Part shown: positions 41,480-49,933 of the stretch, piece after piece
How positions within the stretch are numbered: position 1 is the first letter of the stretch
Layout of the letters: each line of letters begins with the position of its first letter
From: Treponema sp.
GTDB taxonomy: Bacteria > Spirochaetota > Spirochaetia > Treponematales > Treponemataceae
Assembly (NCBI GenBank): GCA_022510845.1
Contig: JAFLSR010000006.1
Location: 1 to 64,000 of the forward strand
Reading direction: 5' to 3'
Length of the DNA: 64,000 bases
The notes under the pieces: model-generated
Database searches by the model: none
The model's input: only the letters and a program-made list of their open reading frames with translations
What the model was told of the DNA's origin: nothing
Translations under genes and position numbers: made by a program

Positions 41480-42844
41480 TCACTTCCACTCATCGCCTTG
41501 AAACAAATCCAGTTTTCGCTGGAGGGTTTTTCGTCCGATGCCGAGGATTTCCGCGGCGCGGCTTTTGTTGCCTTTTACCGAAGCGAGAGTCTGCATTATG
41601 ACGAGCCTTTCGGCTTCGTCGAGCGTTGTGCCAAGCGGAACGCTCACGCTTTCTGCCACGACCGCGTTGCCTACAGAAGGCGGCAAATCTTCCGTAGTGA
41701 TTTCATTTCCCGAGCACATCACCACCGCGCTTTCGATGCAGTTGCGGAGTTCGCGGATATTGCCCGGCCATTCGTATTTGTAGAGGGCGTTCCGCGCCCT
41801 GCTGTCGATTCCCGTTATCGACTTTCCCAAATCGCGCGCCTCGCCCTCAAATTCTTTGAGAAAGTGGCTCACCAAAAGCGGGATGTCGTCCTTGCGCTCG
41901 CGCAGAGGCGGAACGTTTATTCGCACAACGTTCAGGCGGTAGTAAAGGTCCTCGCGGAAACGCCCAGCCTTCACTTCCTCTTCCAAATTTCGGTTCGTGG
42001 CTGCAATCACGCGCACGTCAACATCGATTGTGGACTGCCCTCCCACGCGCTCGAATTTCTTTTCCTGCAACACGCGCAAAAGTTTTATTTGAGTGGCTTG
42101 GTTTATCTCGCCGATTTCATCGAGAAAAATAGTCGAGCCGTGCGCAAGTTCGAACCGCCCCTTCACCATCGAATCCGCACCGGTGAACGCGCCTTTTTCG
42201 TGGCCGAAAAGCTCGCTTTCCAAAAGCGTCTCGCTCAGGGCGGCGCAGTGGACTTTGATGCATTCGTGGGAAGCGCGCGGCGAAAGCGCGTGAATCGCGT
42301 CCGCCACAACTTCCTTTCCGCTTCCGCTTTCGCCAGTAATCAGGACGCTCGCCTTGGACGGGGCGACTTTTTTTATCATCTCGGCTATTTTCTGCATTTC
42401 GGCGCTTTTTCCCACCATCTCTTGGAGGGTGCGAGAAGTGCGCACTTGCGCTTCAAGTTCCTTGTGCCGAATGGCGAGTTCCCTTCCCTGCAACGCACGC
42501 TTTACAATCATCGAAAGCTGGTCCAAATTCAGCGGCTTTGTAAGAAAGTCATACGCGCCGTTTCGCATCGCCTCCACCGCGGAGTCTATGCTTCCGTGCC
42601 CCGTGAGGACGATGACCGGAACGCCGGGATTTTTCGCGGTCACTTGGCGCAGGACTTCCTCGCCCGAAACTCCGTCCATACGCAAGTCGGTTATGACCAA
42701 ATCGATGTCGCCCTTGGCGATTTGCTCAAGCCCCTCCCTTCCGTCCGAAGCAAGGCGCACCGAATAGCCTTCGATTTCGAACGCCGCGCCAAGCCCTTCG
42801 CGAATGTTCTTTTCGTCGTCGATTACGAGAATCGTTGATTTCAT
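41480..42844 (-). CDS. Sigma-54-dependent NtrC-family response regulator
   Basis: 454 residues. A receiver domain (phospho-acceptor Asp53 in VITDLRM; acidic pair at 9-10) is followed by an AAA+ activator domain with GESGSGKE and the sigma-54 contact loop GAFTGA, and a Fis-type helix-turn-helix at the C-terminus ([20 protein letters not shown]). When phosphorylated it opens sigma-54 promoters. Its gene overlaps the sensor kinase by 4 bases (ATGA), so the two form a pair. Targets are not visible here; no -24/-12 site was confidently found. Confidence 0.93.
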   Translation of the reverse strand: MKSTILVIDDEKNIREGLGAAFEIEGYSVRLASDGREGLEQIAKGDIDLVITDLRMDGVSGEEVLRQVTAKNPGVPVIVLTGHGSIDSAVEAMRNGAYDFLTKPLNLDQLSMIVKRALQGRELAIRHKELEAQVRTSRTLQEMVGKSAEMQKIAEMIKKVAPSKASVLITGESGSGKEVVADAIHALSPRASHECIKVHCAALSETLLESELFGHEKGAFTGADSMVKGRFELAHGSTIFLDEIGEINQATQIKLLRVLQEKKFERVGGQSTIDVDVRVIAATNRNLEEEVKAGRFREDLYYRLNVVRINVPPLRERKDDIPLLVSHFLKEFEGEARDLGKSITGIDSRARNALYKYEWPGNIRELRNCIESAVVMCSGNEITTEDLPPSVGNAVVAESVSVPLGTTLDEAERLVIMQTLASVKGNKSRAAEILGIGRKTLQRKLDLFQGDEWK

Positions 42845-44115
42845 TCTTTCCCCTCCCCGCCGTTCGTTTTGTACGGCAGAAGCCGCGTCTGTGTCTGCGG
42901 AATCGGCAAGGTTATGACGAATGCCGTTCCCACGCCCTCGCGCGACTTGACACGGATGTCGCCGGAAAATTCTTTTATAATCTTGTAGACGGTTGTCATT
43001 CCAAGGCCTGTGCCAGAAGCCTTGGTCGTGTAGTACGGCTCGAAGATGTGCTCCAAAGTCTTTTGGCTCATTCCGTTTCCGTCGTCGTTTATCAGGATGA
43101 AGAATTTGTCATCCTCGGTGGCAGTCCGAAGCACGAATTCGCCTCGGAAGCCTTTCACGCCCGAATCGTTTTTTGCGACTGCAATCTTCTTGCCGAATTT
43201 CTCTTCGATGGCGGCGATGGAATTCTGCGCGATGTTGACCACCACCTCGCGAAAAAGTTTTGGGTCGAGAAGGACGCGCACTTCGCTTTCGCAAAATTCA
43301 GTCCGCACCTGAATGTTTTTTCCGCTGAATTCGGGCGCAAAGAAATCGATGATTTTTTCCAAGAGCGCATTCGGATTCAGCAATTCCAAGTTCGCCTTCA
43401 CGGGGCGCACCGCAAAAAGGAAATTCACGACGATTTCATTCAGGTTGTCGATTTCCTCGTTCACCACGTCCAAATATTTTTCCACGAATTTTTCGTCAGG
43501 CAAAACGCCGTCACCCTGCCGCGCCGAACGAATCGCCTTTTGCAAAAGCTGGATGTGTATGCTTATCGCGCCGAGCGGATTCTTTATTTCATGCGCCACG
43601 CCCGCCGCAAGGTTCGTGAGGCTCGAAAGGTTTTCCATCTGGCGCAGGAGGATTTCCTGGTTGCGCTTTTCCGTGATGTCGCGAACCAAAATCACCGAGC
43701 CTGAAAGCTCTTCGGCGTTGACAAGCGGATTTATCGAAATCGCCATAAAGCGCACGGTGTCCTCGCCGGTCTTCACGCTGAACTCTTCGCCTACATTCGA
43801 AAGATTTTTTTCGTGGCAATTTTTCAAAAACGACTTGATTTCAAAATCGGTGATGTATTCATAAAGTTTTTTTTTGCCGTCGAGAATCTCTTCGATGCGA
43901 GTGGAAAGCGGCAGGCGATGCCGCATACCTTTGTTCGCGAAAAGCAGTCGGAAATCCTTGTCCACGATGACGATTCCCGTGGGAACGGAATCGATAATCG
44001 AAAGAAGCAGGTCGCGCTCCGCCGAGAGGTTCGAAAAAACACGCTGAATCTGCGCGGAAGAAAGCTTGTCAAGCCGTTGCGAGACAGTCTTGTTGAACAC
44101 CGACGTTCTTTGCAT
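42841..44115 (-). CDS. PAS-domain sensor histidine kinase
   Basis: 424 residues and cytoplasmic, with no membrane segment. A PAS domain (about 37-145, with GIVIVDKDFRLLFANKGM) is followed by a HisKA helix with the phospho-accepting His175 in GVAHEIKNPLGAISIHIQLL and a HATPase domain with VNIAQNSIAAIEEKFG, DDGNGMSQ and GTGLGMTTVYKIIKE. It is an NtrB-like partner of the NtrC-type regulator. The ATG at 44115 lacks a ribosome site; its promoter ends 6 bases upstream, so the transcript should be leaderless. Confidence 0.92.
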   Translation of the reverse strand: MQRTSVFNKTVSQRLDKLSSAQIQRVFSNLSAERDLLLSIIDSVPTGIVIVDKDFRLLFANKGMRHRLPLSTRIEEILDGKKKLYEYITDFEIKSFLKNCHEKNLSNVGEEFSVKTGEDTVRFMAISINPLVNAEELSGSVILVRDITEKRNQEILLRQMENLSSLTNLAAGVAHEIKNPLGAISIHIQLLQKAIRSARQGDGVLPDEKFVEKYLDVVNEEIDNLNEIVVNFLFAVRPVKANLELLNPNALLEKIIDFFAPEFSGKNIQVRTEFCESEVRVLLDPKLFREVVVNIAQNSIAAIEEKFGKKIAVAKNDSGVKGFRGEFVLRTATEDDKFFILINDDGNGMSQKTLEHIFEPYYTTKASGTGLGMTTVYKIIKEFSGDIRVKSREGVGTAFVITLPIPQTQTRLLPYKTNGGEGKE

Positions 44116-44121
44116 GAGTGC

Positions 44122-44150
44122 ATTCTATAAAAAAAACGCGAAAATGTAAA
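44122..44150 (-). promoter_or_regulatory. Promoter of the kinase-regulator operon, leaderless type
   Basis: On the minus strand TTTACA (44145-44150), 17 bases including a run of eight T, TAGAAT (44122-44127), then 6 bases to the ATG. The predicted start coincides with the A of ATG at 44115. Confidence 0.55.
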
Positions 44151-44293
44151 CAAGATGATGCGCAGGGGTGTTGAAATTGCCGGCGGAATTGTCGCCGCTC
44201 CAGTTCAACATCAAGCGACAAAATCGCGCGCCTTAAACCCGCGCAACTGGGCGCGGCAAAATTCCGCACAAGAAAAATCTCGGGCGGATCAAA

Positions 44294-44388
44294 GCGGGGG
44301 TTTTAGGGGGCGCAAGCCACCTAGGAGAGGGGGTAGCGGAAGACCGCTCAAGCGGGTTTCCGCGAGGGGGAGGCTTCCCCCTACCCGC
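44294..44388. repeat. GC-rich structured element of about 95 bases
   Basis: The outer arms GCGGG...TAGGGGG (44294-44310) pair with CCCCCTACCCGC (44377-44388) across one bulge. Inside are AGCGG-AAGA-CCGCT, GCGG-GTTT-CCGC and GGGGGA-GGCT-TCCCCC hairpins. The base composition differs sharply from the surrounding DNA. It lies between the kinase start and the lepB stop. It has the look of a dispersed repeat or structured RNA, but only one copy is in the window. Confidence 0.5.
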
Positions 44389-44394
44389 ACAAAA

Positions 44395-46146
44395 TCAATT
44401 CCGCACTATGCCAATCCTGTCTTTGGGCCAAAATCGGAAAACCGTCGTTCCCAATATGCGCTCCTGTCCCACATACTGCGGCTCCATGTTCGTGTAGTAC
44501 AGAAGCGAAAACTTGTCGGCGGGGCAAAGTCTTTCAAGGCGGTCTTCGTAGGAATGGCGCATATCAAGCGAATTGAATCGATTGTCGCCCATCATAAAAT
44601 AGCAGCCTTCGGGTATGAAGCGCGCGCTTCCGTCCGGCGCGTTCGCGGGGAAAACCGGCATATTGCGCCTGTCCAAATAAAGCGTGTAGTTGAAGATTTC
44701 TTCGGCATCGCTCAAGCACTGCGCAATTGTTTCGTCGCGCAAAAATTCGGACGAAGAAACTCCCGCGCGCATCAACTGCGCATCTCGGACGATGAATTTT
44801 CCGACCAAAATTTTCGCCATCAGGTTCAAGCGGAAATTCGAATCGTCGTACAAGTTGCCTCCAAAAAGCCCGTCGCGCATATTCTCGTCGCAAGAGGAAA
44901 TCCAGTCCGTCATAAAGGCCGCGAACCAAGACGCGCCTTCCGCAGAAGAAAGCAGTTTTGTTGCGAGCGCGAAATTCTCGCGGAAAGCATTATAGACAAA
45001 AAGCGAAGATTGCGGAATATAATTTTCAAGTTCCGCGCCGGCATCGGCTGAAATTCCATAGTCAGAAAGCGAAGCGAATGTCCGCGCCAGATTTTCGCAT
45101 TCTGATTTTGCGGAATTTATGTCGAGCGAATTGCGCCGCGCTTCAACTTTTTCCATTTTTGAAAAGCCTTCGTCGCTTATCGGAAAATCGTGCACCTTGC
45201 CTTTCAGTTCTTTAGGAAGTCCGTTCAGGTTGTACGCCGCCCATTGCGCATCCTCCGCCACTGGCGAAAATTCTTGCGAGGATTCCGTGCGCGAATAAAG
45301 CACGCCGTCGAGCATCATAAGCTGCTCTCCGGGAATTCCCGCAATCCTTTTTACGAGCGGATCGGCTTTGACCACCCCCCTTTCGTCAACGTTGAGATTC
45401 AGCATCGTGAAAGTGAGCATATAGACAAGTTCCGAGACCACGGACTTAACTTCCGCCTTGCGCCCGCTTTCGTAGTGCGGATTTCTGAAAACAACGATGT
45501 CGCCGCGCGAATATTTTTTTATCTGCGGAATGCCGATGTCGCTCAAAGGAAATTTCGGGCCGCTCGTGATTTTTGAAACCATGAGACGGTCGCCGATTAA
45601 AAGCGAGGGCACCATCGATTCAGATGGAATCTTGTAGAATTGGAAGAAGAAAATCTGAAAAAGCAGCACCATGAAAACTGCCTGCACGAGCGCGTCCACC
45701 CAGTCCAAAATCTCGAACGAAAGCCACGCAATTCCGCGCCGCTTTTTTTTCTTGGAAAATTCCGCCCAGGAAGGATTTATCTTTGCCGCGCGTTTTTCGG
45801 AAAAATAAAAAAGCGCAGCAAGCGAAAAAGCAAAGTTCAAAATCCAAAGCGCGACGCTCACAGCATCGAACGCAATGCCCGTTCCGTACTGACCCGCCCG
45901 CCTAATGATGAAAGAAATAAGATGCACGAACGGCTGGTATTGCAGCAATTTTTTTGTCGCCACAAATCCCATGCGCGAATTGTTTTTCAAAAGGTGCGCG
46001 AACATCACATAAAAAAGAATTCCGTTGAATGCGGCAGAAACAAAAAAAGCAAGCATCGCCACATCCAAATGAAACGAAATGTTCACCAAAGAAAAAAGCG
46101 CGGCAGAAACGAAGTCAAGCAAAATGAAAATTTTTAAAATATGCAT
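44395..46146 (-). CDS. lepB: Signal peptidase I with large internal insertion
   Basis: 583 residues, about twice the E. coli length. Four to five hydrophobic segments fill 1-170. The catalytic serine is in KIPSESMVPS (Ser177) and the lysine in LVKRIAGIPGE (Lys266). Box E, GCYFMMGDNRFNSLDMRHS, does not come until about 520, so about 240 residues are inserted between boxes D and E. I recall a similarly long enzyme in T. pallidum. It removes signal peptides at the outer face of the inner membrane. There is no ribosome site; the -10 box ends 6 bases before the ATG, so the transcript is probably leaderless. Confidence 0.9.
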   Translation of the reverse strand: MHILKIFILLDFVSAALFSLVNISFHLDVAMLAFFVSAAFNGILFYVMFAHLLKNNSRMGFVATKKLLQYQPFVHLISFIIRRAGQYGTGIAFDAVSVALWILNFAFSLAALFYFSEKRAAKINPSWAEFSKKKKRRGIAWLSFEILDWVDALVQAVFMVLLFQIFFFQFYKIPSESMVPSLLIGDRLMVSKITSGPKFPLSDIGIPQIKKYSRGDIVVFRNPHYESGRKAEVKSVVSELVYMLTFTMLNLNVDERGVVKADPLVKRIAGIPGEQLMMLDGVLYSRTESSQEFSPVAEDAQWAAYNLNGLPKELKGKVHDFPISDEGFSKMEKVEARRNSLDINSAKSECENLARTFASLSDYGISADAGAELENYIPQSSLFVYNAFRENFALATKLLSSAEGASWFAAFMTDWISSCDENMRDGLFGGNLYDDSNFRLNLMAKILVGKFIVRDAQLMRAGVSSSEFLRDETIAQCLSDAEEIFNYTLYLDRRNMPVFPANAPDGSARFIPEGCYFMMGDNRFNSLDMRHSYEDRLERLCPADKFSLLYYTNMEPQYVGQERILGTTVFRFWPKDRIGIVRN

Positions 46147-46152
46147 TTTTCT

Positions 46153-46181
46153 ATTTTATCACAAAAAACCGATTCCGTCTA
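46153..46181 (-). promoter_or_regulatory. lepB promoter, leaderless type
   Basis: On the minus strand TAGACG (46176-46181), 17 bases, TAAAAT (46153-46158), then 6 bases to the ATG at 46146. Confidence 0.5.
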
Positions 46182-46292
46182 CAGCGAGCAAAATTGGACA
46201 CACAAAAATAAATCGCACCAAATATAGTGGCACACGATTTGATTGTACAAAATATGATTGCACGCTATTAAATCGCGCAAGATTCAATCCGC

Positions 46293-46325
46293 AAACACAA
46301 AAAAATTTCAGATTTTTTTGTGTTT
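46293..46325. repeat. Perfect 14-bp hairpin in the divergent lepB/lipoprotein region
   Basis: AAACACAAAAAAAT and ATTTTTTTGTGTTT enclose TTCAG. The surrounding 278 bases (46147-46424) hold no gene. The A/T-rich arms would work as a terminator-like fold in both directions and could insulate the two divergent genes or sit in the lipoprotein leader. Confidence 0.5.
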
Positions 46326-46424
46326 CTGTTCGATTTGGCACGAAATTTATGTCGAAAATTCGCATCTTAATTTTACAAGAAAATTGCAAACTCAAAACAC
46401 ACTTTTTATTTTCAAGGAGGAAAC

Positions 46425-47543
46425 ATGGTAAGAAAAACAAATGAAAAAATCGGGTTTCTCCGATACGTCTTGTTTTGCGCGAGCGTCGTTGCGATAACGA
46501 TTCTCTGCATAAGCCACTCAGGTTGCCAAATCACGAGCGAAGGAATCAAAGTACTGGACGCGGCGGAAAGCCCTGAAATCACAAGCGTGAAAACGCTCGA
46601 TGAAAAATCGCTCGAAGTATGCTTTAACAAGGCAGTAAAAGCAAAAACCGCCACGGTCTCAAAACTTGGCTCAACCGAAAGGGCTTCGCTAGACAAAACC
46701 GCGCATGACGCAATGGAAGCACGCGCTTTGGTTTCGGGCGACAGAAAAACCGTAGTGTACGAATTCGCAAGCGAAACCAAAGTCGGCGAGCGATACCAAC
46801 TTTTCGGCGAAATTGCCGATTCGCGCGGAAACTCGCTCACGTTCGCGCTTCCGTTCGACGGCTACAATTCCCGAATTCCCATCCTTGTAATCGAAGAAGT
46901 TCAGGGAGATTACACAAATACGAAAAGCGCGCACAAATGCGAATACATCGTGGTCACCGCGCTCACCGCAGGAAACCTCGGCGGACTTGAACTTTACAGC
47001 GCGCAGTATTCGAACATTCTTTCCAACTATCAGTTTCCGTCCTGCGAAGTAAAGGCGGGGGAAAAAATAATGTTTCATCTGCGTACTTTTCCTGACGTAG
47101 ATTTAAAAAACGAAACAGGCGAAAACCTTGCGGAAGACAAAGGCGAATGGAGCAAACCGAATATCCGCGACCTGTTTTTTGAAAACACAAAAAAATGCGT
47201 AGGAAAAAGCTACGACATTATTTTTTTGAGAAACAAGTCCAACATGAAAATCCTTGACGCGGTTTTGTACACGACCGCAGACAAAAAAGAAAAACTTCTT
47301 TCTCTATCAAAAAGCGCGGAACTTGCGATAAGTCAGGGAAAATGGAATTCAAACTCACAGGAGGATTTCGCGCCGTTCATACTTGAAAAAGATTTCAGTT
47401 ACACATCAAGATGTCTTCGAAGAAAAGGAATAGACGATTTTTTAAAACTCGCCAAAACTGGAAATCTCTCGCAAGACGAAATCCGCTCTTCAAAAGAAAA
47501 CTGGTTCGAAGACAAAACCTTATACAACGCAGCAAGAAAATAG
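46425..47543 (+). CDS. Putative lipoprotein with Ig-like/lamin-tail-like region
   Basis: 372 residues. A basic start and hydrophobic run end in ISHSGC, a relaxed spirochaete-type lipobox with Cys34. An SbsA/Big_5-like Ig domain is suggested at about 48-150 (PEITSVKTLDEKSLEVCFNKAV ... ADSRGNSLTFALPF). A second region (IPILVIEEVQGDYTNTKSAHKCEYIVVTALTAGNLGGLELYS) resembles lamin-tail domains found in treponemal lipoproteins. The likely place is an outer leaflet or periplasmic face. AGGAGG lies 6 bases before the ATG. The role is unknown. Confidence 0.7.
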   Translation: MVRKTNEKIGFLRYVLFCASVVAITILCISHSGCQITSEGIKVLDAAESPEITSVKTLDEKSLEVCFNKAVKAKTATVSKLGSTERASLDKTAHDAMEARALVSGDRKTVVYEFASETKVGERYQLFGEIADSRGNSLTFALPFDGYNSRIPILVIEEVQGDYTNTKSAHKCEYIVVTALTAGNLGGLELYSAQYSNILSNYQFPSCEVKAGEKIMFHLRTFPDVDLKNETGENLAEDKGEWSKPNIRDLFFENTKKCVGKSYDIIFLRNKSNMKILDAVLYTTADKKEKLLSLSKSAELAISQGKWNSNSQEDFAPFILEKDFSYTSRCLRRKGIDDFLKLAKTGNLSQDEIRSSKENWFEDKTLYNAARK

Positions 47544-47639
47544 ATTTCGCCGAATTTCTCTTCGCGCGAAATTCGTGCACAAAACGCGAATCACTTTGTA
47601 AAAAAAATTCGCTTCGCCTCACATTGAATCTGTGCGCAT

Positions 47640-47675
47640 AAAAAAACCAGTTCCTGCCGCGCAAGCAGGAACTGG
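47640..47675 (-). terminator. Rho-independent terminator of the DUF2259 gene
   Basis: On the minus strand CCAGTTCCTGC, 7 bases, GCAGGAACTGG forms a perfect 11-bp stem followed by TTTTTTT. It lies 36 bases after the stop at 47711. Confidence 0.85.
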
Positions 47676-47710
47676 AAAACAAAATGGAGGAACAATCGCG
47701 CTTTTTCGCG

Positions 47711-48400
47711 CTATAATTTTACCGTCTCGACCATATAGCGTATGGAGGTACCGCCTTGGTCTTCAACGGTTTTTTCCACTACAAAAACAAGGGACGTGCG
47801 CCGCGCGTCGCGGAGAATGCGGACAATCTTGTAGCCCGTAACTCCAGCGCGCATTCTTTCGGGCGAACCGACTTTGTATCGTTTTTCAGTTCCCAATTTT
47901 TTTATCGAAAGGTCGATGTAGAAGCATGACTTGCAGTTACGTCCGCTTCCTTCGAACCTTGGCACAAGACGCACAGTGTAATCGCACTGCGCCATCGAAT
48001 TTTCGTCGCCATAATTCTTGAACGAAATCTCTTCTGTTCCGCTCTTGGACTCGTTCTCCAAGACATAGAGCGTGTCGTCACTTGAAGTTTTGGCGCATCC
48101 GTATTTCAAGATTTCCGAAGAATGGCGCGAATACAAGTTGTCGTACACTTCCCTTCCGCCCTTGCCAGATTTCGAATCGAGATTCCTGAAAACGCCTCCG
48201 GGAACGTATTCGTTCTTTTCCACGTCCACCGCGTAGATTTCCGCGTATGGAGTGAATTTCACGTCCGTCATTCCGTACTGCCCGAAAACATATATCCTTC
48301 CGTCGTTCGAAAAACCGATGTCCTTGAACGCGGCCGCGTCACCGGCAAAGGAAATTCCAGCCGCAAAAAGAATCAGACCTGCGATGATCGCTTTTTTCAT
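47711..48400 (-). CDS. DUF2259 secreted protein
   Basis: 229 residues from the ATG at 48400 (MKKAIIAGLILFAAGISFAGD), with GGAG 5 bases upstream. A signal peptide of 20 residues precedes the DUF2259 pattern: AAAFKDIGFSNDGRIYVFGQYGM, YAEIYAVDVEKNEYVPGGVF and a C-terminal IVRILRDARRTSLVFVVEK. DUF2259 proteins are predicted to be secreted spirochaete proteins with no assigned role. A single-gene transcript with its own strong terminator is likely. Confidence 0.82.
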   Translation of the reverse strand: MKKAIIAGLILFAAGISFAGDAAAFKDIGFSNDGRIYVFGQYGMTDVKFTPYAEIYAVDVEKNEYVPGGVFRNLDSKSGKGGREVYDNLYSRHSSEILKYGCAKTSSDDTLYVLENESKSGTEEISFKNYGDENSMAQCDYTVRLVPRFEGSGRNCKSCFYIDLSIKKLGTEKRYKVGSPERMRAGVTGYKIVRILRDARRTSLVFVVEKTVEDQGGTSIRYMVETVKL

Positions 48401-48489
48401 TGCTTCTCCATAAAAAACTGAAAAAAATTGAAGTCGCCTGCGCGAAATCAAAGTTCCTTTTTTTATTTTCGGCGCAATGAGATTTACTC

Positions 48490-48518
48490 TTTACTATTTT
48501 TTGTTTTGACTGTAAAAT
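48490..48518 (+). promoter_or_regulatory. Promoter, leaderless type, of the membrane protein at 48525
   Basis: TTTACT, 17 bases, TAAAAT, then 6 bases to the ATG. The predicted start falls on the A of ATG; no ribosome site is present. Confidence 0.55.
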
Positions 48519-48524
48519 AAAGCA

Positions 48525-49322
48525 ATGACGCTCAAGGGAAAGAACAGATTCACATTCATGCTCTCGATTTTTTTTCTGGGACTTTCGATATTTTTCCTTG
48601 TGTATTTCATCTTGAAGATGAACGCGGAATCTCAGTCGGCACTCGGCGCGGCGAATTCAATCGCATTCACATCGAGCGCGTGGACTGCGATTTTCTCCTC
48701 GTTCTGCCTGATGGCGTTCGTTCCAGTGGCGGCGTTTTTCGCCTACTCGCATTTCATAAAAACGCCTTCTATGGAAATCGTCTATTTCATGCTTTTTTTG
48801 CTCGGGTGTTCGACCGGCTTGCTGCGGCTTTTCGCCCTGTTTGAAACCACGTCTGGGACATTTCCCGTGTCCTACGTCCTTTTCGGGCGGACGGCATTCT
48901 GGGGAAGGCTGCTTTGCTTCGCTTCGCTTTTTATGGTGGCGGTGGCAGGAATGCCGGACCAGCGAGTGAACGTCGAACAGAACATTTTCATCGTGCTGAT
49001 TTTCTCGCTCACTTTGGCAAAATTCGTTCCGATAAACACCTTGGAATTTGCGCAAAACTTTTCGCTCGGAGACGAAGCGAGGTGGCTTTTGATTTTTTTC
49101 TGCGCGATGGCGGCTCTCCTCACGGCGGCAACCCATTCGCTCAAAGCATGGCAAAGCGAAAACAACGCCCACTATTCGCTTGCAATCGACACATTGATAA
49201 TGGAAGCGGGACTAGTGCTGCTGACTTCATGTAAAACGCTCGCCATCGCAATCATAGGCGGGGCAATTCTCATAGCGGGCACTTTCCGATATATGGGCGT
49301 GCTCCACAGACTTTATATGTAG
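48525..49322 (+). CDS. Polytopic membrane protein of unknown function
   Basis: 265 residues with about seven hydrophobic segments (for example MLSIFFLGLSIFFLVYFILK, VYFMLFLLGCSTGLLRLFAL and LAIAIIGGAILIAGTF). No family is recognised; the layout is like 7TM sensory or histidine-kinase-associated integral domains (inference). It converges on the polyprenol-kinase-like gene with a 10-base overlap of the two 3' ends. Confidence 0.7.
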   Translation: MTLKGKNRFTFMLSIFFLGLSIFFLVYFILKMNAESQSALGAANSIAFTSSAWTAIFSSFCLMAFVPVAAFFAYSHFIKTPSMEIVYFMLFLLGCSTGLLRLFALFETTSGTFPVSYVLFGRTAFWGRLLCFASLFMVAVAGMPDQRVNVEQNIFIVLIFSLTLAKFVPINTLEFAQNFSLGDEARWLLIFFCAMAALLTAATHSLKAWQSENNAHYSLAIDTLIMEAGLVLLTSCKTLAIAIIGGAILIAGTFRYMGVLHRLYM

Positions 49323-49933
49323 AAAAAATGAACCAACGCACCGAGCACGAGCGGAATCAGAATGTTGTCGAAATCTTTCAACGGAAGAATTTCGATGAAC
49401 ATTCCAGAAACTGCAAGGCACAGCGCGGCTTCGGCATTTTTCAGCACGCAGAACGAAGAGATGAAAATCGCGACGAGGCACACTAGGCTTCCTGCGCAGG
49501 TTTTTCCGCCCGTACACGGAATGTGCAGGTTTCCGAAGATTTTCCCCGCAAGGCTTGCAAGCCCGTCTCCGAACGCGAGGGCAAGAATCCCAGCCGCAGC
49601 CGCTTTTTGCTCCCAAAGCAACGCGCTCAAAAAAATTCCAATGACCAGCGTCAAAGGTCCAAGCACGAATTTTCCTTTGTCGCGCGTGCGGGCAGCCATA
49701 TCCGTGATGTCGGAAACAAGCGGAATCGAAATTCCTCGCAGCGAAAGAATTTGGCACAAAGCGTAGCCCGCCCCCGCAAAAGCAAGAAGCACCATAGTCA
49801 ATGTGTAAAATCGCGCCAAAAAAAACGGAACAAATGCCGCGCAAAGATGTATCGACTTGCGGAAGATTTCCTTGTACAAGGAAATGAGATGCTGTTTCCA
49901 CAAAAGCCCCACGTATGGGCAGACGACTTTCAC
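49313..49933 (-). CDS. Dolichol/phytol-kinase-like (SEC59/VTE5-type) membrane protein
   Basis: 206 residues with six or seven hydrophobic segments. The family motif FGDGLASLAGKIFG at about 128-141, followed by GGKTCAGSLVCLVAIF, is the CTP-dependent polyprenol-kinase pattern. Its neighbours do not identify a substrate; bacterial members are often annotated as phosphatidate cytidylyltransferases. The start is a GTG that overlaps the TPR gene stop (GTGA), so translation is coupled. The Lys and Asp residues of the motif are intact. Confidence 0.8.
   Translation of the reverse strand: MKVVCPYVGLLWKQHLISLYKEIFRKSIHLCAAFVPFFLARFYTLTMVLLAFAGAGYALCQILSLRGISIPLVSDITDMAARTRDKGKFVLGPLTLVIGIFLSALLWEQKAAAAGILALAFGDGLASLAGKIFGNLHIPCTGGKTCAGSLVCLVAIFISSFCVLKNAEAALCLAVSGMFIEILPLKDFDNILIPLVLGALVHFFYI

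Noticed and set aside
41405..42838. A 477-residue plus-strand frame over the response-regulator gene
   Set aside because: Antisense to a complete receiver-AAA-Fis protein and without a ribosome site.
44281..44395. Possible tRNA or other known RNA gene in the GC-rich gap
   Set aside because: The hairpins do not make a cloverleaf, there is no TTCGA-type loop or CCA end, so it was left as an unassigned structured element.
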